NCBI GenBank assembly: GCA_031546825.1
Contig: JAVBJU010000023.1
Coordinates: forward strand, 40,260-104,259
From: Hohaiivirga sp031546825
Lineage (GTDB): Bacteria > Pseudomonadota > Alphaproteobacteria > Rhizobiales > Beijerinckiaceae
Direction: 5' to 3'
DNA length: 64,000 nucleotides
The translations under genes were made by a program, and so were the position numbers. The notes below the pieces were generated by a model. The model saw only the letters and a program-made list of their open reading frames with translations. It had not been told where the DNA came from and ran no database searches. Each line of letters opens with the position of its first letter. Position 1 is the stretch's first letter. Positions 44,025 to 53,944 of the stretch are shown here, piece by piece.

Positions 44025-44645
44025 ATGGAATTTCTGCCGCAACTCCTGACACTCGCCTCCGTCCTGCTCATCGCCTGCATCAGTCCGGGGCCGGATTTCA
44101 TCGCCGTGACTTCGCACGCACTGGCGAGCCGCAAAACCGGCATCGGCGTTGCGCTCGGCGTTGGTTGTGGCTGCCTGTTATGGGCCATGCTGGCGGTGTT
44201 CGGGCTGGGCTTGATGCTGACGCAGATTTCCTGGCTCTATCAGGCGGTGCGGTATTTCGGAGCCGCCTATCTCGTTTATCTCGGCATTCTCATGCTGCTG
44301 AGCCTGCGGCGCAAAAGCGCCGATCCGGTGATTGCCCGCAGCACCGCCGTTTCTTTTCCGCAGGCGGTGCGGCGCGGGCTGATGGTTAATCTCACCAACC
44401 CGAAATCCGTTGCCTTCTTCGGCAGCCTGTTCGTCACCATCCTGCCGCAACACGCGCCGTTGTGGGTTTATGCCGCCACGCTGACCATTGTCTGGGTGGT
44501 TGCCGCCGGATGGTTCTGCATATTGGCAAGTCTGTTCTCAATGGGGCGTATCCGCGCCCTCTATCTCAGATTGCGGCGTCCGTTTGATGCGGTGATGGGC
44601 GGACTTCTGGTGGGCATCGGCGCACGTCTCGCGCTTGATCGCTGA
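44025..44645 (+). CDS. LysE/RhtB-family amino-acid exporter
   Basis: The 206-residue protein has five to six membrane helices and the family motif CISPGPDFIAVTSHALASRKTGI near residues 19-39, with YLVYLGILMLLSLRRK typical of RhtB. These export amino acids such as threonine, homoserine lactone or leucine; the substrate is not told by the sequence. It starts 13 bases after the CobW gene and is probably co-transcribed with it. Confidence 0.92.
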   Translation: MEFLPQLLTLASVLLIACISPGPDFIAVTSHALASRKTGIGVALGVGCGCLLWAMLAVFGLGLMLTQISWLYQAVRYFGAAYLVYLGILMLLSLRRKSADPVIARSTAVSFPQAVRRGLMVNLTNPKSVAFFGSLFVTILPQHAPLWVYAATLTIVWVVAAGWFCILASLFSMGRIRALYLRLRRPFDAVMGGLLVGIGARLALDR

Positions 44646-44734
44646 CTTTCCTTTCCGAGCATTTGGTATAGGTTGCGAAAGCAACGCATTATGGTTTCTC
44701 TCTTCGGGCTGCTTTCGGTGGAGATTTCCCAGCT

Positions 44735-47700
44735 ATGGACCAAGTCGCCTTCCCGGTATTCGAAGCTCCCTATGCGCCCGATGATGTGATGCTTGTCCGG
44801 GCGCTGCTGGCCGAGGCTGGGCACGCACCGGAAAGCACACCCGAAGCACAGGCCCGTATCCGGGAGCGCGCCGAGAAGCTGGTTGGCGCCATCCGCGACC
44901 ACGCCCCGAAGATCGGCGGCATTGAAGAACTGTTGCGCGAATATTCGCTATCGACCCGTGAGGGTCTCGCACTGATGGTGCTGGCCGAGGCGCTGTTGCG
45001 CGTGCCCGACGCCGATACCGCCAACCGCCTGATTGAAGACAAGCTCGGCCAAGGCAATTTCGGCGGTCACGAGGTGCAATCCGACACCTTGCTGATGGCG
45101 GCCTCGACCTGGATGCTGGGACTAACGGCAAAGATCGTCCAGCCGTTCGAAACGCCGGAAGGGATTTTGAGGCAGTTGACGAAACGGCTCGGAATGCCAG
45201 CGATCCGTACCGCCGCCCGCCAGGCCATGAAAATCATGGGCAATCACTTCGTCTATGGCCAGACCATAGAGGACGCACTGAAGCGCAGCCACGGCACCGA
45301 GGAGCGCGCCTTTCGCCATTCCTTCGACATGCTGGGCGAAGGTGCACGCACCGCCGAGGATGCCCAGCACTATTTCGCCGCTTATGCCGCCGCCATCGAA
45401 GCCATTGCCCGTGACGTTGCCGCACCCACAACCATAAGCGACGGCGCCCGGCCCGGTATTTCAGTGAAGCTGTCGGGACTGCACCCGCGTTATGAGGCAA
45501 TCTGCGAAGAGCGCATCATGGCCGAGCTTCTGCCGGGCGTCATCGCGCTGGCAAAGCTCGCCCGCAAGCATGACCTGGCTTTCACCATCGACGCCGAAGA
45601 GGCCGACCGCCTCGAACTCTCCCTCGACCTCATCGCCCGCGTGATGGCGGACCCGGCACTGCACGGCGGATGGCGCGGCTTCGGCATTGCGGTTCAGGCC
45701 TACCAGAAACGCGCCGGGCAAGTCATTGATTTCATGGCGGAGCTTGCCGAGCGTCACGCCATGCCAATCACCATCCGCCTGGTCAAAGGGGCGTATTGGG
45801 ATAGCGAGATCAAGCGCGCCCAGGAACGGGGCTTGCGCGATTACCCCGTGTTCACCCGCAAGGCAGCAACCGACCTCAATTATCTGCATTGCGCCCGCAA
45901 GCTCCTCGACTTGCGGCCCCATATCTACCCGCAATTCGCCACCCACAACGCGCTGACGGTCGCGGCCATCATCGAGATGGCCGGAGGCGTCGAAGGGTAC
46001 GAATTTCAGCGGCTGCATGGCATGGGAGATGCGCTCTTTAAAAGCCTGCGAACCGAGGCGCCCGCGCTTGCCTGCCGCACCTATGCCCCGGTCGGGCCGC
46101 ACCGCGACCTCCTGGCCTATCTGGTGCGCCGCATTCTGGAAAACGGTGCCAATACCTCGTTTGTGTCCCGCGTCGCCGACCGCAGTCTGTCGGTGGATAA
46201 GCTGCTGACACCGCCTGCCAGCTCCTTGAGCCGAAGCGAAAACGCCCGCCATCCCAAATTGCCCCGCCCGCGCGATTTGTTCGGTGCAGGGCGCATTAAT
46301 TCGCAAGGTTATGAACTGGGCAGCAGGGCGCGGCGCGACACCCTGCGCAGCCAACTGGATAATGGTGCCGCCGGAAGTTATCGCGCCGTCTCGCTGATCA
46401 ACGGGCAGGAAAGCACCACCGGCAAAGCCCGCCTCGCCATCAGCCCGGTGGATGGGCAAATATTCGCCGGTGAGATTATCGACGGCACAGTCGATGACGC
46501 CCGCGCAGCAATCGCCGCCGCGCGCAAAGGGCATCTGGCCTGGGCTCAAAAACTGGTTGAACGACGGGCCGCCATTCTCGATCAAATTGCGGCACTGCTC
46601 GAAGAACGGCAATCGCGTTTTCTGCATCTTTTACAGGTTGAGGCTGGCAAAACCATCGGTGACGCCATCGCTGAACTGCGCGAAGCCGTGGACTTCCTGC
46701 GCTATTACGCCGTTGAAGCCCGCGAAAAGCTCATCATCCCTCAGACCATGCCCGGCCCAACCGGCGAGTCCAACCGGGTGATTCTGCGTTCACGCGGTGT
46801 GTTCGTGGCAATTTCACCGTGGAATTTCCCGCTTGCCATTTTCACCGGGCAGATTGCTGCCGCGCTGGTCGCCGGGAATGCCGTAGTGGCAAAGCCCGCC
46901 GAACAGACACCCCTGATTGCCGCCGAGATGGTGCGTCTGATGCATGAGGCGGGGGTGCTCACCACCGCGCTTCATCTCGTCATTGGCGATGGCGAAATTG
47001 GCGCGGCACTTGTCGCTGAACAGGGGCTCGATGGTGTGGCCTTCACCGGCTCGGTCGCGGTTTCGCGCCAGATCAACCGGACACTGGCAGCAAAGGACGG
47101 ACCGATTGTGCCGTTCATCGCCGAAACCGGCGGCGTCAATGCCATGATTGTTGACGCGACGGCGCTGCCCGAACAGGTCGCCGACGACGTCATCACCTCC
47201 GCCTTCCGCTCGGCGGGGCAACGCTGCTCGGCCTTGCGCCTTCTATGCGTGCAGGAGGATATCGCGGATCGGGTCATTGAGCTCATCATCGGTGCAGCAC
47301 GGGAATTACCCATTGGCGACCCGCGCGATTTTGCGACAGCGATTGGCCCCGTCATCGACGGCGCGGCCAAAACAATGCTCGCCGATTACATTGCGGCACC
47401 GCCCGGAAAAATACTTTATGCCGGGTCCGCCCCCGCGCGCGGTTTCTATATCGGCCCCCATATCATCGCATTGAACCGCGTGAGCGACCTCGACCGTGAG
47501 GTGTTCGGCCCCATTCTTCATGTGGTTCGCTATCGCAGCGAAGACCTCGACGCCGTACTCATCGACATTGCAAAGAGCGGTTACGGGCTGACGCTCGGCA
47601 TCCATTCCCGCATCGATTCCTTTGCGGTGAAAGTGGTTCGTCGGCTGCCGGTGGGGAATGTCTATGTTAACCGCAACATGATCGGCGCGGTGGTCGGCAG

Positions 47701-47857
47701 CCAGCCCTTTGGCGGCAATGGCCTCTCCGGCACCGGGCCGAAAGCAGGCGGTCCGCATTATCTTACCCGCTTTGCCATTGAACAGACGCTGAGCATCAAC
47801 ACGGCAGCGGCAGGTGGTAACGCGGCGCTGATCGCGCTGGAAGATATCGAAGAGTGA
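44735..47857 (+). CDS. putA: Bifunctional proline dehydrogenase / L-glutamate gamma-semialdehyde dehydrogenase
   Basis: PutA oxidises proline to glutamate in two steps. The 1040-residue protein has an N-terminal arm, a FAD-binding proline dehydrogenase barrel (about 190-460: FTIDAEEADRLELSL, RLVKGAYWDSEIKRA), and an aldehyde dehydrogenase domain with SPWNFPLAIFTGQIAAAL, the catalytic Glu in IAETGG and catalytic Cys in SAGQRCSAL. It lacks the N-terminal ribbon-helix-helix DNA-binding domain of E. coli PutA, so it is the short, non-regulatory form. No Lrp-type putR is adjacent. Confidence 0.96.
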   Translation: MDQVAFPVFEAPYAPDDVMLVRALLAEAGHAPESTPEAQARIRERAEKLVGAIRDHAPKIGGIEELLREYSLSTREGLALMVLAEALLRVPDADTANRLIEDKLGQGNFGGHEVQSDTLLMAASTWMLGLTAKIVQPFETPEGILRQLTKRLGMPAIRTAARQAMKIMGNHFVYGQTIEDALKRSHGTEERAFRHSFDMLGEGARTAEDAQHYFAAYAAAIEAIARDVAAPTTISDGARPGISVKLSGLHPRYEAICEERIMAELLPGVIALAKLARKHDLAFTIDAEEADRLELSLDLIARVMADPALHGGWRGFGIAVQAYQKRAGQVIDFMAELAERHAMPITIRLVKGAYWDSEIKRAQERGLRDYPVFTRKAATDLNYLHCARKLLDLRPHIYPQFATHNALTVAAIIEMAGGVEGYEFQRLHGMGDALFKSLRTEAPALACRTYAPVGPHRDLLAYLVRRILENGANTSFVSRVADRSLSVDKLLTPPASSLSRSENARHPKLPRPRDLFGAGRINSQGYELGSRARRDTLRSQLDNGAAGSYRAVSLINGQESTTGKARLAISPVDGQIFAGEIIDGTVDDARAAIAAARKGHLAWAQKLVERRAAILDQIAALLEERQSRFLHLLQVEAGKTIGDAIAELREAVDFLRYYAVEAREKLIIPQTMPGPTGESNRVILRSRGVFVAISPWNFPLAIFTGQIAAALVAGNAVVAKPAEQTPLIAAEMVRLMHEAGVLTTALHLVIGDGEIGAALVAEQGLDGVAFTGSVAVSRQINRTLAAKDGPIVPFIAETGGVNAMIVDATALPEQVADDVITSAFRSAGQRCSALRLLCVQEDIADRVIELIIGAARELPIGDPRDFATAIGPVIDGAAKTMLADYIAAPPGKILYAGSAPARGFYIGPHIIALNRVSDLDREVFGPILHVVRYRSEDLDAVLIDIAKSGYGLTLGIHSRIDSFAVKVVRRLPVGNVYVNRNMIGAVVGSQPFGGNGLSGTGPKAGGPHYLTRFAIEQTLSINTAAAGGNAALIALEDIEE

Positions 47858-47950
47858 CAGCAGCGCGGGTTGTTTTTCAGTATATATGCGCAGTGCTGTG
47901 TTATCCGGCATTCGCCAATAGCATTGCGATAATGCTTGCCGCATTTCAAC

Positions 47951-47979
47951 TTGCGCTGCGGCGCGAACGGCGCTATAGA
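47951..47979 (+). promoter_or_regulatory. Sigma70-like promoter of the rimP-nusA-infB operon
   Basis: TTGCGC (47951-47956) and TATAGA (47974-47979) are 17 bases apart, predicting transcription from about 47986 and a leader of about 100 bases before rimP. Confidence 0.6.
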
Positions 47980-48019
47980 CCTTTCATCATCTCAGGTTGC
48001 AGTTGAGCTGCGGTTTGTA

Positions 48020-48050
48020 GAGTGGGTCCCCCGGTCCCGCTCTTTTTTAT
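48020..48050 (+). terminator. Attenuator-like terminator in the rimP leader
   Basis: GAGTGGG (48020-48026) pairs with CCCGCTC (48036-48042; one T-G) around a 9-base loop and is followed by T6ATT. Lying within the leader, upstream of the rimP start, it has the form of the alphaproteobacterial rimP-leader attenuator (an Rfam family). Read-through must be controlled. Confidence 0.75.
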
Positions 48051-48084
48051 TACCTACAGCCGACCTGGGCATCGGGAAGGGCCT

Positions 48085-48696
48085 ATGACAGCGACAGCAC
48101 AGGCAAAGCGATTTTTTCAAGAAACAGGCGCGGCAGCGCGGGTTGCGGCTATTATCGAACCTGCCATCGAAGACCTCGGTTATCGGCTGGTGCGCGTCAA
48201 AGTGACGGCCACCAATGGCTGCACCGTGCAAATTATGGCGGAACGGCCAGACGGCACCATGACGGTCGACCAGTGCGAGGAAATCTCCAAGACCATCTCG
48301 CCGCTTCTCGACGTGGAAGACCCGATCTCCACCGCCTATTACCTCGAAGTGTCTTCGCCGGGCATTGACCGCCCGCTGGTCAGGCCGGAGGATTTTGACC
48401 GCTGGACCGGGCACGACGCCAAGATCGAACTGGAATTGCCCATGGATGGCCGCAAGCGCTTCCGTGGTTTTGTTCGTGGCGTCGATAACGATGCGGCGAT
48501 TATCGAACTGCCGGATGCTCCGGCGGATCAGGACAAGATGGTGGCGATTGCCTTCACCTCGATTCGTGAGGCACATCTCGTGCTGACCGATGAGCTTGTC
48601 CGCGAATCGCTGCGGCGCGGCACCGCCCCGCCCCAGGTCGAGGCCGACGATCTCGTCGAGACGACGCCTGCGCCAGACACCGAGACCGAACACTGA
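48085..48696 (+). CDS. rimP: Ribosome maturation factor RimP
   Basis: The 203-residue protein has the RimP N-terminal domain (PAIEDLGYRLVRVKV at 23-37; CEEISKTISPLLDVEDPI) with YYLEVSSPGIDRPL, and the SH3-like C-terminal domain. RimP helps assemble the 30S subunit. ATG 48085 follows GGGAAGGG. It is the first gene of the rimP-nusA-infB operon. The C-terminus has a short acidic tail as in many alphaproteobacteria. Confidence 0.96.
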   Translation: MTATAQAKRFFQETGAAARVAAIIEPAIEDLGYRLVRVKVTATNGCTVQIMAERPDGTMTVDQCEEISKTISPLLDVEDPISTAYYLEVSSPGIDRPLVRPEDFDRWTGHDAKIELELPMDGRKRFRGFVRGVDNDAAIIELPDAPADQDKMVAIAFTSIREAHLVLTDELVRESLRRGTAPPQVEADDLVETTPAPDTETEH

Positions 48697-48752
48697 ATTT
48701 GCGGCTTCACCGCACCGTATTTTAAAAGCTTGGACCAATAGGGAGTATTCCG

Positions 48753-50351
48753 ATGGCCATCAGTGCCAACAGGCTTGAACTCTTGCAGATCGCCGATGCG
48801 GTCGCCCGTGAGAAGAACATCGACCGCCAGATCGTGCTCGATGCGATGGCCGACGCCATCGCCAAGGCCGCACGTTCGCGTTATGGCGCCGAAACCGATA
48901 TTCACGCCGAGATTCATCCCAAAACCGGCGAACTGAAACTCGCCCGCCATCTGGCCGTGGTTGAGGTTGTCGAGAACGACGCGCGCGAAGTCACACTGGA
49001 AGACGCCCGCCGCCGCAATGCGGCTGCGCAAATCGGCGACGCCCTGTCCGAAACCCTCCCGCCCTTCGATTTCGGCCGCATTGCGGCGCAGTCGGCCAAG
49101 CAGGTCATCGTGCAAAAAGTGCGCGACGCCGAGCGTGACCGTCAGTTCGTGGAATTCAAGGATCGCGTTGGCGAGATCATCAACGGTGCCGTCAAGCGCG
49201 TCGAATACGGCAACGTCATTGTCGATCTTGGCCGTGGCGAAGCGGTTATCCGCCGTGACGAACTTATTCCGCGCGAAACCTTCCGCCCCGGCGACCGGGT
49301 TCGTGCTTATCTGTTTGACGTGCGCCGCGAAGTGCGCGGACCGCAGATTTTCCTGTCGCGTACCCATCCCCAGTTCATGGCAAAGCTGTTTGCCGCTGAA
49401 GTGCCGGAAATCTATGATGGCATTGTTGAGCTCAAGGCGGTCGCCCGCGACCCCGGCTCACGCGCCAAGATTGCTGTGACCTCGCGTGACAGCTCCATTG
49501 ATCCGGTCGGTGCCTGCGTCGGTATGCGTGGTTCGCGCGTCCAGGCCGTGGTGCAGGAGCTTCAGGGCGAAAAGATCGACATCATTCCGTGGTCGGTCGA
49601 TGATGCCACTTTCATTGTTAATGCACTGCAGCCGGCCGAAGTGGTCAAGGTGGTGCTTGATGAAGATTCAGAGCGCATTGAGGTTGTGGTGCCCGACGAG
49701 CAACTGTCGCTCGCCATCGGTCGTCGCGGCCAGAACGTGCGTCTTGCTTCACAGCTCACCGGCTGGGATATCGACATTCTCACCGAAGCTGAAGAATCAG
49801 AGCGCCGCCAGAAGGAATTCGCCGAGCGCACCGAGCTGTTCATGAACGCCCTCAATGTCGACGAGGTCGTGGGCCAGTTGCTGGCATCTGAAGGCTTCCG
49901 TACGGTGGAAGAACTTGCCTATGTCGATCCGACGGAACTGACCTCGATCGAGGGCTTTGACGCCGATATGGCCAACGAGATCCAGACCCGTGCCGCCGAG
50001 CACCTCGCTGAGGCCGAAGCGGCCCACGAAGCCCGTCGCCAGGAACTCGGCGTGGCCGATGACCTGCGCGAAATCGACGGCATCACCACTGCCATGTTGG
50101 TGGCCCTCGGTGAAAACGACGTCAAGAATGTCGAAGATCTTGCTGGCTGCGCCACCGACGACCTGACCGGTTGGACCGAAGGCAAGGGCCCTGAAGCCAA
50201 GCATTTTGACGGCGCCCTCGAAAAGTTCGGCGTCTCCAAGGTCCAGGCGGAACAGATGATCATGATTGCCCGCGTCAAGGCCGGGTGGATTGAAGCCCTG
50301 CCGGAAGCGGAACCCGAGGAAGAAGTCTCGGACGAAGCGGCCGAAGGCTGA
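48753..50351 (+). CDS. nusA: Transcription termination/antitermination factor NusA
   Basis: The 532-residue NusA has an N-terminal polymerase-binding domain (1-130), an S1 domain (about 135-200; VKRVEYGNVIVDLGRGEAVI), two KH domains (about 230-345; KIAVTSRDSSIDPVGACVGMRG and LSLAIGRRGQNVRLASQLTGW), and C-terminal helix-hairpin-helix repeats (VGQLLASEGFRTVEELAYV; REIDGITTAMLVALGENDV). It binds RNA polymerase and nascent RNA. Gap to rimP is 56 bases. Confidence 0.97.
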   Translation: MAISANRLELLQIADAVAREKNIDRQIVLDAMADAIAKAARSRYGAETDIHAEIHPKTGELKLARHLAVVEVVENDAREVTLEDARRRNAAAQIGDALSETLPPFDFGRIAAQSAKQVIVQKVRDAERDRQFVEFKDRVGEIINGAVKRVEYGNVIVDLGRGEAVIRRDELIPRETFRPGDRVRAYLFDVRREVRGPQIFLSRTHPQFMAKLFAAEVPEIYDGIVELKAVARDPGSRAKIAVTSRDSSIDPVGACVGMRGSRVQAVVQELQGEKIDIIPWSVDDATFIVNALQPAEVVKVVLDEDSERIEVVVPDEQLSLAIGRRGQNVRLASQLTGWDIDILTEAEESERRQKEFAERTELFMNALNVDEVVGQLLASEGFRTVEELAYVDPTELTSIEGFDADMANEIQTRAAEHLAEAEAAHEARRQELGVADDLREIDGITTAMLVALGENDVKNVEDLAGCATDDLTGWTEGKGPEAKHFDGALEKFGVSKVQAEQMIMIARVKAGWIEALPEAEPEEEVSDEAAEG

Positions 50352-50466
50352 TGTGACACAATGACCGGGCGGCCAAGCCGCCCGGATCACCACAAACCGG
50401 CTCCTGCGCGGGCTTAATGCTGGCGCAACGAATTGGTTTAATGGTAGAAGGAAGCAGGAAACGGTT

Positions 50467-51126
50467 GTGACGGGTAGCGACAAGAGAGCCGGAGCCGAGG
50501 AACGGATGTGCATCGTCTCCCGTGCGGTTTTACCGCCGGAAGCTCTGATTCGCTTCGTTCTTGCGCCAGATGGTTCGGTTGTTGCCGACCTCAAGCGTAA
50601 ACTGCCGGGGCGTGGCGTTTGGGTCACGGCCAGCAAGCAGATGGTGCGCGAAGCCGTCCGCAAGCGATTGTTTTCCAAAGCCTTCAAGGAAGACGCCAAA
50701 GTGGCTGATGCCCTGGAGGAAGATGTTGATGAGATGCTGCGTCAGGCCCTGCGCCAGGCGGTAGCCCTCGCCAACAAAGCCGGTTGCGCCGTGAATGGAT
50801 TTGCCAAAGTTGAGGCGGCCATCGGCGAGCGTAACATTGCGGCGCTGATCCATGCGCAGGAAGCTGCGCAGGATGGTTGTCGCAAGGTGTCGCAAGTGCT
50901 CTTCCGAGTTTACGGCGATGCGGCTTCGACCATTCCAGTCGTCGATTTCTTGACCGGCGATGAATTGAATTTGGCATTAGGCCGTTCACATGTGATACAT
51001 GCAGCGCTTCTTGCAGGCGCCGGCAGTGACGGCTTTGTGAAATGTTGGCGACGTTACCGCGATTATCGTGGCGACGTTGCCGGAAACGACCTTTCCCCAA
51101 TGGGAGAGGTCGGTGGGACAGATTGA
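50467..51126 (+). CDS. YlxR-L7Ae fusion RNA-binding protein
   Basis: The 219-residue protein joins a YlxR domain (about residues 10-85: ERMCIVSRAVLPPEALIRFV and LPGRGVWV) to an L7Ae-like domain (about 90-185; QALRQAVALANKAGCAVNGFAKVEAAI). The fusion is typical of alphaproteobacteria and lies between nusA and infB. YlxR/RnpM-type proteins bind RNA and, in Firmicutes, modulate RNase P. The start is GTG 50467; the C-terminal tail (DGFVKCWRRYRDYRGD) is variable. Confidence 0.9.
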   Translation: MTGSDKRAGAEERMCIVSRAVLPPEALIRFVLAPDGSVVADLKRKLPGRGVWVTASKQMVREAVRKRLFSKAFKEDAKVADALEEDVDEMLRQALRQAVALANKAGCAVNGFAKVEAAIGERNIAALIHAQEAAQDGCRKVSQVLFRVYGDAASTIPVVDFLTGDELNLALGRSHVIHAALLAGAGSDGFVKCWRRYRDYRGDVAGNDLSPMGEVGGTD

Positions 51127-51145
51127 ACCCCAGGACCTGAGCTGA

Positions 51146-53944
51146 ATGACTGATACGAAAAACCCGGACGACAAGACCCTGCACGTGTCGCCCAAGACGC
51201 TGACCCTGAAGCGCCCCGCCGAACAAGGCATGGTGCGGCAGAGCTTCTCCCATGGCCGTTCAAAAGCGGTTGTGGTCGAGACAAAGAAGCGTCGTGTCGT
51301 CGGTCCGGGAAGCGCCCCTGGCGCAACCGTCCAGAAGGATACGCCTGCCGCTGCTCCGCAGCATGGGGAGGCCCGCAAGCCGCTGCCTCCGCGGCGTGGC
51401 ACAGCATTGCACGATCTATCCGACCATGAGCGCGACGCCCGTCTCGCAGCTCTTGCTGGTGCCCAGCGCCAGGAAGAAGAGGGTCGCCGGATCCTCGCTG
51501 AAGAGCAGGCTCGACAGGACGCACTGAACGCGGAACAACGCCGCGTTGAAGAAGAAGCGCGACGCCAGGAAGAGGCCGCAGCTCAAGCTGCCGCCGCAGC
51601 AGCGAAAGCCGCCGAGGCACCGGTTCAGGCCGAGACGCCCGCACAGCCCGCCGCACCCGTTGTGACCGCGCCAGCGCCCGCACCAGTGGTTGCCCCGACC
51701 CCTGTTCCCACGGCAACGATCGTCAAGAAGCCCGCACCCGTTCCCGGGCCGTCCACAGTCACCCAATCTGCCGAACTCATCCGCCGTCCGCGCGATGAGC
51801 GTAAGCCGCAGAGCCTCAATCACCTTGCCCGCCCGGCGCCGGTGGTGAAAGAGCCTGAGCCCGCGAAGCCCGCAGCAAAACCCGCTGCCACCGAGACCAA
51901 GCGTCCGATATCGCCACGTCCCACAACCGCCCGTGCGGCAGCTCCGGCTGAAGAGGACGATAACGCTCGCAAGGGCGGCGGTCGTTCGCCCGGCGGCAAG
52001 GTCGTTATACCGCCCAAGACGCCAAAGACCCCGGGCGATGATCGTCGTCGCGGTCGTCTCACCGTTACCAACGCTTTTGCCGAAGGCGAAGAGCGCACAC
52101 GTTCCGTCGCCGCTTTCCGCCGCCGCATGCAGCGCCTCACCGGCAAGGGCATGTCGCAGGAGCCGAAGGAAAAGATTTCGCGTGAAGTCATCGTTCCTGA
52201 AACCATTACCATTCAGGAACTGGCCAACCGCATGGCCGAACGCGCCGTCGACGTCATCAAGTTCCTGATGAAGCAAGGCGAAATGCACAAGATCACCGAC
52301 GTGATCGATGCCGATACCGCCCAGCTCGTTGCCGAGGAACTCGGCCACACCGTGAGGCGCGTTGCTGAATCGGACGTGGAAGAAGGTCTGTTCGACGTTG
52401 CCGACATCGACGATGGCGTGCTCACGCCGCGTTCGCCAGTCATCACCATCATGGGCCATGTCGATCACGGCAAGACCTCGCTACTCGACGCCATCCGCAA
52501 GACACACGTGGTCTCGGGCGAAGCCGGCGGCATCACCCAGCATATTGGTGCCTATCAGGTCACGTCGCCGCTCGGTGGCAAGGTAACCTTCATCGACACC
52601 CCCGGCCACGCCGCCTTCACCCAGATGCGTGCCCGTGGTGCCGATGTCACAGATATCGTCGTGCTGGTGGTGGCTGCCGATGACGGCGTCATGCCACAGA
52701 CCATCGAAGCCATCAGCCATGCCAAGGCCGCCGGTGTGCCGCTCATCGTCGCCATCAACAAGGTCGATAAGCCCGGCGCCAAGCCCGAGCGCGTGCGCAC
52801 TGAGCTCCTGAACCACGAAGTGGTGGTCGAATCCATGGGTGGTGACACCCTCGAATTCGAAGTCTCCGCCAAGACCGGCCAGGGACTTGATATCCTGCTC
52901 GAAGGTTTGACGCTTCAGGCGGAAATTCTCCAGCTCAAGACCAACGCAAACCGCGCCGCCGAAGGCTCGGTCATCGAAGCAAAGCTCGATCGTGGTCGTG
53001 GCCCGGTTGCCACGGTTCTTGTTCAGCGCGGGACGCTCCGCACAGGCGATATCGCGGTTGCGGGTTCCGAATGGGGTCGCGTCCGCGCGCTCATCAACGA
53101 CAAGGGCGAACAGGTCAAGGAAGCCGGTCCGTCAGTTCCGGTGGAAATTCTAGGCTTCAACGGTACACCCGAAGCTGGCGACCGCGTTGCGGTGGTCGAA
53201 TCGGAAGCCCGTGCCCGCGAAATTACCGAATATCGTACCCGCCAGCGGCGCGACCGCCAGGCCGCGCGCATGTCCTCCGCAGGCCGCTCGCTGCTCGATA
53301 TGATGCGCGAAGCCAAGGAAGGCGCAGGCCGCAAGGAATTCACGCTGCTCATCAAGGGCGACGTGCAGGGTTCGGTTGAAGCCATCGACTCAGCACTCCA
53401 GAAAGTCGGAAATGATGAAGTCTCCGCCCGCATCCTCCATGCGGCGGTTGGCGGCATCACCGAATCCGATGTCACTCTGGCTGAAGCATCCGGGGCAATC
53501 ATCCTCGGTTTCAACGTGCGCGCCCATAAGGAAGCCCGTGAAGCTGCCGTGCGCGCTGGTGTCGAGATCCGCTACTACAACATCATTTACGACCTCGTGG
53601 ATGATGTGAAGGCGGCGATGTCTGGTCTTCTGGCCCCCACATTGCGCGAAGAGCGGCTCGGCGAAGCCCAGGTGCTCGAAGTGTTCAACGTGTCCAAGGT
53701 CGGCAAGATTGCCGGTTGTCGCGTGCTCGACGGTGTCGTGCAGCGCGGTGCCCATGTCCGCCTCATCCGCGACAGCGTGGTCATCCACGAAGGCAAGCTC
53801 TCGCAGCTCAAGCGCTTCAAGGACGATGCCCGCGAGGTCACCAGCGGCCAGGATTGCGGTATGTCGTTCGAGAACTACCAGGATATGCGCCAGGGCGATC
53901 TCATCGAGTGCTACCGCGTTGAGGAAGTGAAGCGGTCGCTATAA
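51146..53944 (+). CDS. infB: Translation initiation factor IF-2
   Basis: IF-2 places initiator tRNA on the 30S subunit. The 932-residue form has a long low-complexity N-terminus (about 1-340; Ala/Pro/Glu/Lys-rich), an IF2_N domain (REVIVPETITIQELANRMA), the G domain with GHVDHGKT at 437-444, DTPGHAAF and NKVDKPGAKP, then domains II-IV (KGDVQGSVEAIDSAL; DCGMSFENYQDM). Gap to the YlxR gene is 19 bases. The long N-terminus is normal for Rhizobiales. Confidence 0.97.
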   Translation: MTDTKNPDDKTLHVSPKTLTLKRPAEQGMVRQSFSHGRSKAVVVETKKRRVVGPGSAPGATVQKDTPAAAPQHGEARKPLPPRRGTALHDLSDHERDARLAALAGAQRQEEEGRRILAEEQARQDALNAEQRRVEEEARRQEEAAAQAAAAAAKAAEAPVQAETPAQPAAPVVTAPAPAPVVAPTPVPTATIVKKPAPVPGPSTVTQSAELIRRPRDERKPQSLNHLARPAPVVKEPEPAKPAAKPAATETKRPISPRPTTARAAAPAEEDDNARKGGGRSPGGKVVIPPKTPKTPGDDRRRGRLTVTNAFAEGEERTRSVAAFRRRMQRLTGKGMSQEPKEKISREVIVPETITIQELANRMAERAVDVIKFLMKQGEMHKITDVIDADTAQLVAEELGHTVRRVAESDVEEGLFDVADIDDGVLTPRSPVITIMGHVDHGKTSLLDAIRKTHVVSGEAGGITQHIGAYQVTSPLGGKVTFIDTPGHAAFTQMRARGADVTDIVVLVVAADDGVMPQTIEAISHAKAAGVPLIVAINKVDKPGAKPERVRTELLNHEVVVESMGGDTLEFEVSAKTGQGLDILLEGLTLQAEILQLKTNANRAAEGSVIEAKLDRGRGPVATVLVQRGTLRTGDIAVAGSEWGRVRALINDKGEQVKEAGPSVPVEILGFNGTPEAGDRVAVVESEARAREITEYRTRQRRDRQAARMSSAGRSLLDMMREAKEGAGRKEFTLLIKGDVQGSVEAIDSALQKVGNDEVSARILHAAVGGITESDVTLAEASGAIILGFNVRAHKEAREAAVRAGVEIRYYNIIYDLVDDVKAAMSGLLAPTLREERLGEAQVLEVFNVSKVGKIAGCRVLDGVVQRGAHVRLIRDSVVIHEGKLSQLKRFKDDAREVTSGQDCGMSFENYQDMRQGDLIECYRVEEVKRSL

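Noticed and set aside
45461..46627. 388-codon minus-strand frame
   Set aside because: Antisense shadow of putA with no recognisable domain.
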